Part shown: positions 53,201-63,870 of the stretch, in pieces
How positions within the stretch are numbered: position 1 is the first letter of the stretch
Layout: the number at the start of each line of letters is the position of its first letter
Assembly (NCBI GenBank): GCA_009829735.1
Contig: CM020620.1
Location: 2,979,447 to 3,043,446, forward strand
Direction: 5' to 3'
DNA length: 64,000 bases
Origin: Pyropia yezoensis
Taxonomy: Eukaryota; Rhodophyta; Bangiophyceae; Bangiales; Bangiaceae
Notes under the pieces: model-generated
Told to the model about the DNA's origin: nothing
Database searches by the model: none
The model's input: only the letters and a program-made list of their open reading frames with translations
Position numbers and translations under genes: made by a program

Positions 53201-53590
53201 TCACCGGAGAGATGGTGAATGCTTATGTCTACCTTCTGGAGGTCGCGCATCGCCGGCGAGTTAGTGAAGATGGATCGGCCGAGCGGTTCGTCTTTTTCAA
53301 GTCCTACTTCTGTGATGTGCTACTGGGGAGGACTACAACTATGCAGTGGTGGCGAGATGGTCGAGGCGCAGGCCGACAATGGAGGCCGACGCTATTTTCC
53401 TTCCCTGTATTGTCAAGGGCAACCACTGGGTGCTGGCTGTGGTGCAACAACGAGCAGCGATCATAGAGCTCTACGATTCATTATGCGGGACGTGAGTGGC
53501 AGTCACTGCGGCTGTGTGCCGTTGAGCTGCTGATGAGCAAGTGGAGACTCGCTCAGCCCGGTGGATGCCAACATGAACTATGAGCGCCGC
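50267..53590 (+). pseudogene. Decayed multi-frame gene, SWIM-like and Ulp1-like parts (possible KDZ-type transposon protein)
   Basis: Coding text runs rightward but hops frames. Start ATG 50267 (MSSDESSHRDDFFDM). A long piece to ~51350 contains CFSLSC ... GCVHAKR (51160-51213), like a SWIM zinc finger. Then come GEHCFACDKG near 51490, a piece with DGLFAASPEVIYSRIFLEAF near 51640, and FDCLRCGAC near 51880. From ~52291 (MSPLSSHNSQG) a 390-codon frame ends in a Ulp1/C48-type protease beginning (LPDGWLTGEMVNAYVYLLE, FVFFKSYFCDVLL). After a frameshift near 53390 come its His (GNHWVLAVV) and Asp (IELYDSL); the Cys region is degraded (QPGGCQHEL). SWIM plus cysteine clusters plus Ulp1 recalls Zisupton/KDZ transposon proteins; this is inference, and no DDE core was found. 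At least four breaks make it non-functional. Confidence 0.5.
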
Positions 53591-53778
53591 CGCTTAGCGG
53601 CAGAGCTACTGCTGAACACGAAATAAACGGGCGCTCCAGCCATTGGCATGATGCCGCGAAAGACATGGACCCTGCAAATGCTGAGTCTCAAGATAAGGTC
53701 AGAGCGCACAGTGAGAATTTCGCCTGTGCTTAGCTCCTGAATCGGACGTACAAAACGCTCGAGATACGTCGAGAGCAA
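53578..53778 (-). pseudogene. Leftward protein-like fragment, left of the long-TIR element
   Basis: Minus-strand frame with ordinary protein texture (YLERFVRPIQELSTGEIL, DLILRLSICRVHVFRG) ending at 53578. It abuts the left end of the long-TIR element and may be the 3' part of the leftward frame seen at 58708-57585. No domain recognised. Confidence 0.3.
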
Positions 53779-53984
53779 CAGTGGTCCATGCAGTAGCTGG
53801 GGTTATGAGGTCGCCACGGTGGACGTGCAGCAGTCGCGGGCGTCGACGACGGCGGCGCTGTCAAGGGAGTAGCACGGTGGTCCACCCGACAGCAGGAGAG
53901 CGATACGCGTGTATGAATGGCCTGCAGGTGATGCCCATTAGCTGCTGTCACCACCGGGAACAGAGTGGCACAGCGCAACGACAG

Positions 53985-54460
53985 CACAGTGTGGCAAAAA
54001 CCGCTCGCACACACGGCACCCAATTTGGGGCGGTGTACAAGGGCTGCCTTCCGTGTCGGGGGAACCGAAAGAAGTGCAAGTCGCACACACTCTATCCCTG
54101 TTGTGGGGCAATCCCCCCACTGACAAACAAGAAGATGGTGTGTGGTCCAACAGTTTCTTGGTCGGGACGGGGACGCAGGGCCAAGCCCCGCTGTCCCTCC
54201 CCTCATCCCCCCAGGGTCCCCTCAGAATCTCGCCACTCAGAATCTCCCACCCCAGCACCTGCCCACCGGGCCACACGAAAATTCAAGACGATAAATGCAG
54301 AAAACCCTCAAATCCAAGTAGGATTTACTACTCAGCTAACGATTTCAAACTTAAAGAATACGGACCCAAACGCAGAGGGAGGAACGGATCAGGCTAGTGG
54401 CCTGCCTCCCCTTGCATGGCACGTGTTGCCCCCCTACTCTGGGGTCAATACTGCCACACA
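53985..54460 (+). repeat. Interspersed repeat R, copy 1
   Basis: About 75-80% alike to 62660-63110 by eye and, inverted, to 63735-64000. Best shared block: CAGGGTCCCCTCAGAATCTC and following. It carries a short frame with CLPCRGNRKKCKSHTLYPCCG, conserved in copy 2, resembling a zinc-cluster. Inserted in the left arm of the long-TIR element. Confidence 0.75.
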
Positions 54461-54951
54461 CAGCCCGGGATGGATAGATGAGTTGTTGACCAGAGTGTCG
54501 GAGGCAGGAGGTCTCATGAAGTGGCCGTCGCCGCCCAAGAAGGAGGGGAACGGTTAACAGCTGGTACAGGGTCAGATTTAGGGAAGCGGGGGCGGGGGGG
54601 TAGATGACCGTGGGCTAGGTCTAGCAATGGCGCGCGCCATCGTCACAGCGCGGGAGCCTCTCCAGCGCCCCCACAACCAGCAAGGGCGCGCCGCGTCAGC
54701 GCAACGACAGCACAGCCCGGGGTGGATAGATGAGTTGTTGACCAGAGTGTCGGAGGAAGGAGGTCTCAAGAAGCGGCCGTCGCCGCCCAAGAGGGAGGGG
54801 AACGGTAAACAGCTGGTACAGGGTCAGATTCAGGGAAGCGGGGGCGGGGGGGTAGATGACCGTGGGCTAGGTCTAGCAACGGCGCACGCCAACGTCACAG
54901 CGCGGAAGCCTCTCCAGCGCCCCCACAACCAGCAAGGGCGCGCCGCGTCAT
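54461..54951 (+). repeat. Tandem duplication of TIR sequence, ~252-bp period
   Basis: A unit starting CAGCCCGGGATGGATAG (54461) recurs at 54713 as CAGCCCGGGGTGGATAG and ends at about 54951, roughly 93% alike. The second unit matches the right TIR better, so the first is the older or more drifted copy. Confidence 0.8.
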
Positions 54952-55154
54952 GGGGTGGCCGCCGTCCGCGTCTGCCAGAGGCGGGTGTCGCCACGCGATG
55001 GGCGTCCAGCAGGGGCGGGTGTGGCCGATGTAGGTGGGATTGACGCGCCACTACACCAGAAGGGAGTACGTGAGTCGAGGGTGCATGTGCGGGTTGGTAA
55101 GAGCGTCGGCGACATCCTATGTGAGAAGCCATGCCTTGTACAGGGCAGGACTTG

Positions 55155-55654
55155 TCACACGCCACTGATGACGCCACGCCTTCGCAGTCGCTGGCGCCTT
55201 CGCCTCCCACCGACGCAGCTACTCAGCTTTCGTGAGTACACGAAACGGCAGGACTCACGGACAGCTTTCCAGTGCAAAGGCTGCTTGCCCATCTTCGGCG
55301 TAAACAAAAGGAGGAACTGCCAAAGGAAGACGAAGCCCTGCATTGGGTTGAGATGCAAGCCCAAAACAGAGCTGGGATCCTTGTTGATAAGGTTGTAAGC
55401 CAGCTGCTGTACAGCAATCAGGTCTAAGCCTCTAAAAGCGTTTAATGCCGGCTCCGCCAGTGTCGCCGAGAAGAACAGCTGCACCTCGCGCCACTGACCT
55501 TGAGCCACGTCAGGTTATCCTCGTACTCAAAGGCTTCTGCAAGCAACTGGCACACGTATTCCCTGGAGGGGGTGAGGGCGCGCGCCTGCGAGGTCGAACG
55601 GCGCCCCCAGGCATGACAATGCGATAGCCGTCGGACATGCTGCGGTCTCCGCAC
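55155..55654 (-). pseudogene. Decayed leftward protein inside the long-TIR element
   Basis: Two minus-strand frames, one base apart, give continuous protein-like text: REYVCQLLAEAFEYEDNLTW, then WREVQLFFSATLAEPALNAF and IAVQQLAYNLINKDPSSVLG. The shift is near 55500. No known family. It could be the remains of the element's own protein. Confidence 0.4.
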
Positions 55655-56958
55655 CGTCGCACCGACCGTCGTTGCCGCTAAGGCAGAGCGCGTAAGAAGA
55701 GGACGCGGATTTTCGTCAAGGCGGAGCGATCCGCACAGATCAATATGATCTGACCCCAGCGCACCACCACAGTGACACCGGAGCAGAGAGCGACACTACG
55801 TGGTGGGAGTGGGAGAGCCGCCAGCGGCAAAGCCCGCACCAGGCAGCGCGGAAGTGGCTCGAGAGCCTCGGGGGCACGACCGGCGCCAGAACAGACTGAC
55901 CCACGCCAGGCGCCTCGGAGTGGTCCTCACAACCGCCCTCAACAGCGCAAGGCAGCAATCCCTGTAAAGCGGAGTCGAGAAGATCAATAGGATGACTGCA
56001 AAGGCTGTCCGTTGGCGAGAGGTGACACCGTCAAGCGGGTAGCTTAAGTGTAGTACCGACACTGCGCCGGCAACTTAGTCGGATAGATAGCAGTAGAGGG
56101 GAGGCCAGCAGCAATGGGCGACGCAGGCGTGGAGGTGGCGTGGCAGCACCGAGGCCAAAGAGAGAGAGCATAGCGCACGTTGGTAGCAAGGGGCTCGCCC
56201 CGATGGGGTCAGGGTCGTCTCTGTCGTAGGCATCTGCTCCAGGCAGCACAACCACGGAGAGCAGAGCAACAAGAGGGGATAGGTGCGGTGGGGCAGCGAC
56301 CTGGAAGCATATCTGCTACAGGCCTTGCACCGGCCGAGCCAACACCGGAGCGTCGCGACTGCCGCGCGGAGCGGGCAGCGTGCGCGCGCGCAGCACAAGA
56401 TGGCGGGTCAGTCGTGCGCCGTTTGAAAGAAGGTAACACGTGTCGGCCCGTGACGTGTGAAGCGCGCCTGTTGTGGGAGCGCCCTGGCGCGAGGCGCGCG
56501 CGTATGTAGTCGTCCGTCGTTGCTTGGGAGATACAGGCGCGTCTTGAAGACTTGCGCAGAATTCATACTTAAATGCGAGCACAAACTTGTAAAGATCCAT
56601 GTACTTCACATACGAAAGGTGAAAACTGTGAAACAGGCTGCAAGAAAGAAGCACCGAAGTACGTACTAAATAACAACTATTGGTGGTCGCCTTGTCCCCA
56701 TCACAGTCCCCCAGTGCTCGTGGCCTCTTCAGACGAGCCCAAGCTGAAGAGGCCAATGAAACGAGATGCACTTGGCCGTGACACGAGTCGTAGGTCTGAC
56801 TTTGCAACTTTTGTACAGGCAGGAAACCCTGTTCGAACGAGAGACACACAGCGCTTTCGGAACCCGTTCTCGGCGGTGCGCGCGCGCGCCACCCATTCCA
56901 CGGTGGTCGCCGCCACTGCTGTCCAGAATCCCGGCAGCCACCTTCGCGCCCTTGTCGT
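55655..56958. other. Centre of the long-TIR element without recognisable gene
   Basis: Short frames on both strands with no motif; moderate GC. Confidence 0.5.
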
Positions 56959-57584
56959 ACGAACTCCCTTCTGGTGTAGTGGCGCGTCACTCCCACCTAG
57001 ACTGGCCACACCCGCCCCTGCTGGACGCCCATCGCGTGGCGACACCCGCCTCTGGCAGACGCGGACGGCGGCCACCCCATGACGCGGCGCGCCCTTGCTG
57101 GTTGTGGGGGCGCTGGAGAGGCTTCCGCGCTGTGACGTTGGCGTGCGCCGTTGCTAGACCTAGCCCACGGTCATCTACCCCCCCGCCCCCGCTTCCCTGA
57201 ATCTGACCCTGTACCAGCTGTTTACCGTTCCCCTCCCTCTTGGGCGGCGACGGCCGCTTCTTGAGACCTCCTTCCTCCGACACTCTGGTCAACAACTCAT
57301 CTATCCACCCCGGGCTGTGCTGTCGTTGCGCTGTGCCACTCCGTTCCCAGCGGTGACGGCAGCTAATGGGCACCACCTGCAGGCCATCTATGCACGCGTA
57401 TCGCTCTCCTGCTGTCGGGTGGACCACCGTGCTAGTCCCTTGACAGCGCTGCCGTCGTCGACGCCCGCGACTGCTGCGCGTCCACCGTGGCGACCCGATG
57501 ATCTCACCAACAGCATGATTGTTGCCACCTTTGCTGCGGAGGGGGAACGTGGGCGAGTACATTCCGGGACACCGGCGCGCATGT

Positions 57585-58708
57585 CTATTGCCTGTGATTG
57601 GACCACCACACTTTAGTCGTGCCGATCAGCTCCCGCATCGGTAGCTTGTCGTAGCTGGATAAGGTCAGTGAAAAACGCCGCTGCAGTGGGTAGTCCTTAA
57701 GTGTGGTGACGACCCTGGTCAATAGCACTACAGAGAACGACAGGCCCAGAGGAGCGTTGCTCCACTGATTCTGAAGCTCATGTCGACTCGGTGCCAGCCC
57801 ATGGGACGGCCATCTGATGCATAGGGCCTGCAAGGAGCTTGTTGCGTCCGTTTGGGGGCGTCAGCAACGGAGTCACTCAAAGACGCCAGCGCCTGAGCGT
57901 CGACCGCTCGTCGACGTTTGGCCGGCGTTACTGTTCCACACTTCCCACGCGGCCGCTTACGAGAAGTATAACTTTCAGCTGCCACTCGCTGCACCAAGGA
58001 AGGAGAGGACGGTGGGCTGTCAGCTTCGGTTGCCTTCGGGGGTGCAGGATGAATGGTAGACCCTTTCACAACGCCAGTGCAACTTGCCTCTCCACCAGCC
58101 GCCGGCCTCGACTCTCGCGCGCTTGGTGGCGCACGCGATTCGTGTCGCCCGCCCCGTGTCTTGCGTGCCGCTAAATCAGAGGTTGACGGGAAGTCCACTG
58201 GTGAGACAGCTGCAGCTGCGACGGTGGCAAGGGGGACGCTTCTCTTCCCCTTGGCACTAAGCGGTGGCAACTGATGGGAGTTTTGGCCGGCACCTGGCGC
58301 TACTCGTTGCGCCGGTGCAGCTGGGGCTCCCCCTGAGCTCGCTTCCAGCACTGTGATAGCATCCTGCGGCCGCGGCAGGATATGAACGGCTCTCTTGCTA
58401 ACCGGGGATTGACGGGGCTTGTCTCCTGCCTTGCTCGCCAATGCTAGCACCTCGCGAGCAGCAGCGTCTGCTCGAGCGGCGGCTTGCGAGGCCTTTGAAT
58501 TCTCGACAGAGCCCGGCTGGAGCCGCGATTGCGTGCCTCCTGGTCGAAGCGAACCAGGGGAAAGAGCTTGGGATCGATTTGACGCAGCAGTTGGGGCAGA
58601 TGCGGAAGCAGGAGTTAAGGAAGGTCTGGAAGTGGGAGTTCGGGAACGTGCCGAAGCGGGGGCGAGCGATTGACCACTAGTAGCCAGAGCCGCCGGCATT
58701 GTCCGCAC
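57585..58708 (-). CDS. Low-complexity nuclear-like protein frame, probably interrupted
   Basis: A 326-codon minus-strand frame (58708-57728), Ser/Pro/Ala-rich, with a basic cluster KRPRGKC ... AKRRR near residue 255 that looks like a nuclear localisation signal. A second minus frame (57833-57585) overlaps its end and has better protein texture (RVVTTLKDYPLQRRFSLTLS, YDKLPMRELIGTTKVWW). A one-base shift or an intron may join them. Beyond 57585 it meets the right end of the long-TIR element, and a similar-looking fragment resumes at 53778. I recognise no domain. Confidence 0.35.
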
Positions 58709-58993
58709 TACATCAGTGGGGCCACCATGATAGTCGGCCTCGAACCTCCTGGAAGGACTTGCCCCGCCTCACAGTGGTGTGGACGTTCGCAGTAACGTCA
58801 TCGAATGCCTGAACCGGCGACTTCGTCGTGTTCAGTACAGATGAGACCAGCGAGATTGCTGATGGCGACGGCAAATGTGCCGCAGGCCGTACTCCAACGA
58901 CAGGCGAAAAGAGGCGACGAAGTGACGTATGTCCAAGATAAGCACCCAAATCACTTTCCTCGCCCAAGGAAGAAGGCGCTTGGTCGCGGCCAC

Positions 58994-59545
58994 TGTGGTA
59001 CAAACTCGATGCGCTGCAGAATCGTGTCAGGATCCCTCGGGAGAAAGCAACAAGTAACCAAGAAAGAGGAACTACGACAGTGGTATGCCTGTTGCCTCAC
59101 TTGCCTGTGGGCAGGGCCGACAGGTACGCACGGTAGTGCACACGGGGAAAAAGGAAAGTGAACGCGTCGTTGTTTTTTTCCTTGAGGGCGCGGGCCAAAG
59201 GCGCCTCGCTGTTCCTCTCAACGTGCATCTGGGGGAGCCTCGCCACGTTGGCCTGGTAGCCCCCCCCTAGCCCTGAGTGGCCCCAACCCGAGTCAAACCT
59301 CGTCAGGTCGGGGGCCGCTATCACTACTAATTCTATTATTTCTCACTAATCTCACACTCAATTCTCTCAAAGCGAGTCCCTCACGAACATGCAAAAAAGC
59401 ATCAGACGTCCATCTCTCAGGTGTGGGTAGCGTAGTCCATCGCATCCCAGTGCTGGGCGCGGGCCAGGGCCGCCAACCATCCCCACACAGCGGGCGTGTT
59501 CTGGCACATGGTGTCCCCTGGTAGCCATCCCGGGTCGGCGCCATT
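58994..59545 (-). repeat. Old solo LTR of the chromovirus family
   Basis: Plus strand TGTGGTACAAACTCG... through the GTGGCCCC hairpin to CCCGGGTCGGCGCCA. Aligns over almost its whole length with the 571-bp LTRs but with many substitutions. No internal region of its own is attached on either side; the outer tip is eroded past 59545. Confidence 0.8.
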
Positions 59546-60633
59546 GCGTAGCGCTGTCCACGCGGCTCGCTTTCACGATGCTTGGATCACCAGCATGTTG
59601 TAAGGAAACCACTTGCATATTCTTTTCGTACGCACTTGAACGACTAGGATCGCTATCCGGGTGGGGGGGCTTGCAAACGACCAGTTCTTTCCAAAGCGCG
59701 CCCCCAATATGGGCCCCCCAACCACTTCAACAGACGAGGTAGTTCTCTACGGCTCCTCAAAAAAAAAAACACAGCTGGAGAGAGGAGAGTGAGCTCAGTC
59801 CCATGATGTTCAATTTGTTTTGTCCTCATGAGTGAGCATCTCGTAGCGCAGCCCCCAATATGGGACTGCCTCGTGTAGTGCCCCGAAGTCAACCAGCCCT
59901 GCAACATGCCTTCAGCGACCATCTCCAGTACGATACGTGTCAAGAGAATTTCCAGTACGGCTCAGTTTTTACTCTTCCCTCGCATTTTTGAACTGTTTAA
60001 GCCCTACGGAAGCACTGCCAAACCCATTCTCGTCCGCTGGCGGCGCGCAGACGATAGCAGACGCTGTTTTTGTACTGTATTTGTTCCCCCATCCGCCGGT
60101 CCCTGGTGACGAGGGCTTCTCAAGCGCGATTATCCATGCGCTGCTTCTTCTCTGCAGTCTCCCGCACCGCCTCGTCGAGCTTATTAGCATGCGAGACAGA
60201 CCAGGGATCGCCAGCATCAACTGGGAAACCAGGCTTTTACCAGATAGAGACGGAAAAAGCTCACAGGCCCGCCCAGACGGGTCCACAGGGGGTTGCTCCC
60301 TCCCTGGCGACGACGTACGCCCCACCCCCTCGCTGGGAGAAACCGCCTGCTGCCGCGCCGCATCACGTCCTGAGGAAGTTCCAGCTGCATGGCCGGCTCC
60401 GCCACGGGTAGGCGACATTGGTGGGTGGGGGGGGCGGTGCGGGGCGCGGGGTGTATGTGGTAGAGTGGGGTGAGAACGACTCAGACGGGTGATCAGTACA
60501 GCGCGTACCGCGACCAAGTGTGACAGATCGCTGCTTTAGGGGTCATCTTAGGGGTACACGTGGACCACGTTGCCTGGTTGGTTTAGGGGCAGTGGTTGGA
60601 TATTGAGGCAGGCAAGCCATGTATGGCCCCGCT
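59546..60633. other. Stretch without recognisable gene
   Basis: No supportable coding region. CCCCCAATATGGG occurs twice (about 59702 and 59851). A poly-A run of 11 lies at about 59759. Confidence 0.5.
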
Positions 60634-60842
60634 TGTGGTACAAAACTCGATCCTCTCGGACACGTGTCAGTATCCCTCGGGGGAAAGGGACAGGTAACAC
60701 AGAGAGGTGAACTGCGAGAGTGGTGTGCCTGTTGCCTCACGTGCCTGCTGGCAGGGCCAGCAGATACGCACGGTAGCGCACACGGGGAAGAGGAAAGCAA
60801 ACGCGCAGTTGTCTTTTTCCCTGAGGACGCAGGCCAAGGTCG
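60634..60842 (-). repeat. LTR fragment (outer third) of a related element
   Basis: TGTGGTACAAAACTCGATCC... matches the last ~205 bp of the young LTRs (read on the minus strand), then homology stops at AGGCCAAGG. It lies just beyond the 3' end of the gag at 62519-60978, so an internal deletion probably removed pol and the start of this 3' LTR. Confidence 0.8.
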
Positions 60843-60977
60843 CGGGAGAGTCTTCCCGACTTGAGAACCCAAGAGGCTGCCTGGGGAAGTTCCCACAGCG
60901 GCTACCACCTTATCCTTACGAATCCGGCGTGCCTCTCGGAGCTCTTTGGCTTTGCCAGCCTCCTCTCTTTCTTTGGC

Positions 60978-62519
60978 TCACTCGGCCTGCCGTTCTTGGC
61001 GTTGCTCATCTCGCAGCTCGCGATAAGCCTTTCCTCTGCGGTAGGAAATCCTGGCCAACTCGGCCAGTGCCGCCCAGGAGATATTATGCTCCCGGGTCTT
61101 CATACAGACCGACCAATGGAGATCTTCCACAAAGCGACTTTTCACCACAGCTTGTGTGTGAAGAAAGCCACAGAGATTGTAAAGCTTACGGACTCGGTCC
61201 GCGAAGGACAACTCGTCCTCATTCTCCTCCTGGTGCGCCGGCGCAAACTCCTCGACTTGAGAAGCCAACGCAGTTTCATCAACCGTAGCCCTCAAAAACC
61301 AGTTGATGAGCTCTCGGTAGGACGTCACCTCACCAGCTCCTCCACTTGAGGAACTGGGCATGACGGACATAATTTCCGTCCGTAGGTCGCCCTGGGTGAA
61401 TTCCTGTAGCATGTAGATAGCCTTGCCTTCACTCATGGCATTGTCGTCACAGGATTTTGTAAAACGACGGAGGAACCCAAAGACACGGAGAGGGGAAGGT
61501 CCATCCCACTCCGCTTTGTGCCCAAAAGAGTGAGTTATGTTCTTCTTGGCACGGCCCATACCTCGGGCCTGAACAGGGCCACACGCCACTGACTTGTTGT
61601 TCAGGGCATAGGCCTCACAGTCAAAGATGAAGTGGCAGACTGGGTTGGCTACCTGGATCTTGGGCGGCACCTCACGGTGAGCAAACAGCCGCTGGGGCAG
61701 AGGGGTGAACTGACCCGTCTCTGCCGTCAGCACCGGTGGGCTGGGCGTAATTCCCGGTATCTCTACAGGAGACGCCCCTGTATTCGGCGTTCGACCTGCT
61801 GACGTCCCTTTGGCTCTCAAATCGAGAGTCACAGGGGTTGGTCATTGTTCGGGACGCCCCGATACAGGCGTAGGGTATAGTGTTCCCTGCGTCGGCGGGC
61901 TCGAGAGCCCCACTCCGGTCTGGACATCGAGACCATGTGGCAAACTCGCCACAGTCTGATTTAATAAGTTATTCGGCATCGTGACCACCAATTCCAGCAA
62001 AGCCTGCCGCGACACATCGGTCGCCTCCCGACGGACAGTTTCCGCGAGGAGAGGGTTCTCGACTCCCGTTGAGTTTCGGTCAGCCTCCGGGAGTCCACCT
62101 GAGGGGAAGCCACGATCCTCAGGGGTCTCAACCGGGGGCAAGGGTGCGCGCCCATCACCGACCAACGGAGGTCCGCCGTCCTCCGACAGCCTAGTTGGCG
62201 ATGGCTCCATGCCAAAGTTGGCTCCAACCCGAGTGGATCCCTCGGGGACAGCCCTCTCACCTTGGGACGTTCCCGTTGAGTGCACCACACGGTGGCCGGA
62301 CTTCGGCCCACCATAATCGGGGGTGTCACCCGAAGGAACTCCCGACTGAATCGGGGTGGGCATTTGCCCGCCTGTACTCCAAGTCCTGCTGGCTTGAGGG
62401 ACCTCTTGTCCCTCTGCGACCCCAGTTAAACCGACCTGTGTCCCACCAGTATGCGAAGGCACTGAAGTACGTCCGTCACCCGTAAACTCCCCAGACGACG
62501 GGGGGTCCGAGCTAGCCAT
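60978..62519 (-). pseudogene. gag: Gag of a third, related retrotransposon, one in-frame TGA
   Basis: Minus-strand ATG at 62519 (MASSDPPSSGEF), about 225 codons, TGA at 61844-61842, then the same frame for another 287 codons to 60978. The second part holds the retrotransposon capsid domain: FGFLRRFTKSCDDNAMSEG aligns with FLRRFVKACNDNDVSEG of the younger Gag, and FADRVRKLYNLCG with FARRVREMSDACG. No zinc knuckle remains because the element is truncated. The first part is Pro/Ser/Thr-rich linker like its relatives. PBS lies at 62620-62636 upstream; the 5' LTR is missing. Confidence 0.78.
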
Positions 62520-62619
62520 GTTGGCTAACGATCCGTACGACACAGTCCAAGACCACCGTTACTCTGAGACAGGGGGCCCCCTAAACCCGGTTGCACCCGG
62601 AGATGACGTTTACCTCTGT

Positions 62620-62636
62620 CCCCTGCTGCTCCACCA
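62620..62636 (-). other. Primer-binding site of the third element
   Basis: The minus strand reads TGGTGGAGCAGCAGGGG, identical to the two young elements and preceded by the same TATT. The LTR that should adjoin it has been replaced by unrelated sequence from 62641. Confidence 0.78.
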
Positions 62637-62659
62637 AATAAGGCTCAAGCCGCTCGTGC

Positions 62660-63110
62660 ACCCAGCACCCAAGTTAGGGTGGTGCATCAGGGCTGCCTCC
62701 CGTGTCGGGGGGACCAGGAGAAGTGCAAGTCGCACTCAAGCTGTCTCTGTTGTGGGGCAATCCCCTCGCTAACAAACAAGAAGTTGGTGTGTGCGCCAAC
62801 AGTTTCTTGGTCGAGACGGGGAAGCAGGGCCAAGCCCCGCTGTCCCTCCCCTTATCCCCCCAGGGTCCCCTCAGAATCTCGCCACTCAGAATCTCCCACC
62901 CAAGCACCTGCCCACCGGGCCACGCAAAAATTTAAGACGATAAAATGCAGAAAACTCTCAAATCCATGTTGGTTTTACTATCAAGCAAAGTATCCCTGAC
63001 TTCAGGAAACTCGAGCCCAACTGCAAAGGGAAGAACGTGTCAGACCAGTTGTTCCCCCGTCCCAGTACGGCGCGCTCTGCCCCCCTACGTGGGGCCAGGT
63101 TTGCCACACC
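62660..63110 (+). repeat. Interspersed repeat R, copy 2
   Basis: Same orientation as 53985-54460, including the frame with CLPCRGDQEKCKSHSSCLCCG. It replaces the 5' LTR of the third retrotransposon, so it arrived later or marks a recombination breakpoint. Confidence 0.75.
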
Positions 63111-63248
63111 CTGCCGTACAGGTACAGTCTTTCTCCATTGCTGTGACATCCTTTCTTGAGCTCGGTGTCTAGCAACCCATGTAGGTCGAACGGGGATGAA
63201 CGCGCACTTCCACCGATCGTCCCAGGGTTGACCGGAATACAGAATTAA

Positions 63249-63870
63249 AGAGAACTTCGACGCTTCAAGTTCTTCATTTCGCCATATTCAAGATCATTTG
63301 AGGAGGTACCTACCGTCGTCGCGCCCACCGTCGTCGCGCCCACCGTCGTCGCGCCCACCGTCGTCGCGCCCACCGTCGTCAAACCCATCCTCGTCACACC
63401 CATTCTCGTCGCGCCCCTTCGCTTCCCTCCCACGTACCACAATCGCACGCACGTAGCATCGACCGACCCACCGTTTCCAACGCCCGGCCGTATACCCCAC
63501 GCCCCTCACATCGTGTCTCGTTCCACCCGTTTACCCTCCCCTCCATATGGGACCCCACCGATCCCCATCGCTCCTCCAATATCCACTTCTGGAACCGCTG
63601 TTCCTGCTACTGTTGAGGCTGTGATTGAGAGGGCTGTGCCTGATTTGACGCAAGAGTGGCCCCGTGCTGTCCGGGACGCTGCAAGAGCGGCGGCGGCAAC
63701 GTGCAAGGGCCTGCATGAAAACCAGGCGGGCCAATCAAGGCGCACCTACTTTGGCAGCATTGACCCCCAGGTAGGGGGGCAACACGTGCCATGCAAAAGG
63801 CGGCAGGCCACTAGCCTGACCCGTTCCTCCCCCTGCATTTGGGTCCGTACTCCCGAAGTTTGGGATAGTT
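63249..63870 (+). pseudogene. Open frame with (TVVAP)n repeat, cut by repeat R
   Basis: Open from after TAA at 63246 to 63870 but with no ATG. It begins RRFKFFISPYSRSFEEV, then five tandem TVVAP/TVVKP pentapeptides, then Pro-rich text and a helical-looking segment (ATVEAVIERAVPDLTQEWPR). Coding character ends near 63722, where repeat R copy 3 begins. It could be an exon or the remains of a gene; no family recognised. Confidence 0.35.
63312..63386 (+). repeat. 15-bp minisatellite, about five units
   Basis: Unit ACCGTCGTCGCGCCC in tandem, in frame with the surrounding open frame and encoding TVVAP. Confidence 0.85.

Larger units (their letters stand above)
53809..57495. mobile_element. Long-TIR DNA element (3.7 kb) with nested repeats
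   Basis: Ends are inverted copies of each other: GGTCGCCACGGTGGACG at 53809 and its complement ending at 57495. The right arm spans 56959-57495 (537 bp). The left arm matches it in two blocks, 53809-53984 and about 54703-55070, separated by an inserted repeat and a tandem duplication. Long TIRs of this size are typical of Mutator-like elements, but no transposase is recognisable and no 9-bp target duplication is evident. The central 55071-56958 has only decayed protein text on the minus strand. Confidence 0.65.

Noticed and set aside
61842-61844. In-frame TGA in the old gag as a recoding signal.
   Set aside because: The element is truncated (no pol, no 5' LTR) and old, so an inactivating mutation is the simpler reading.
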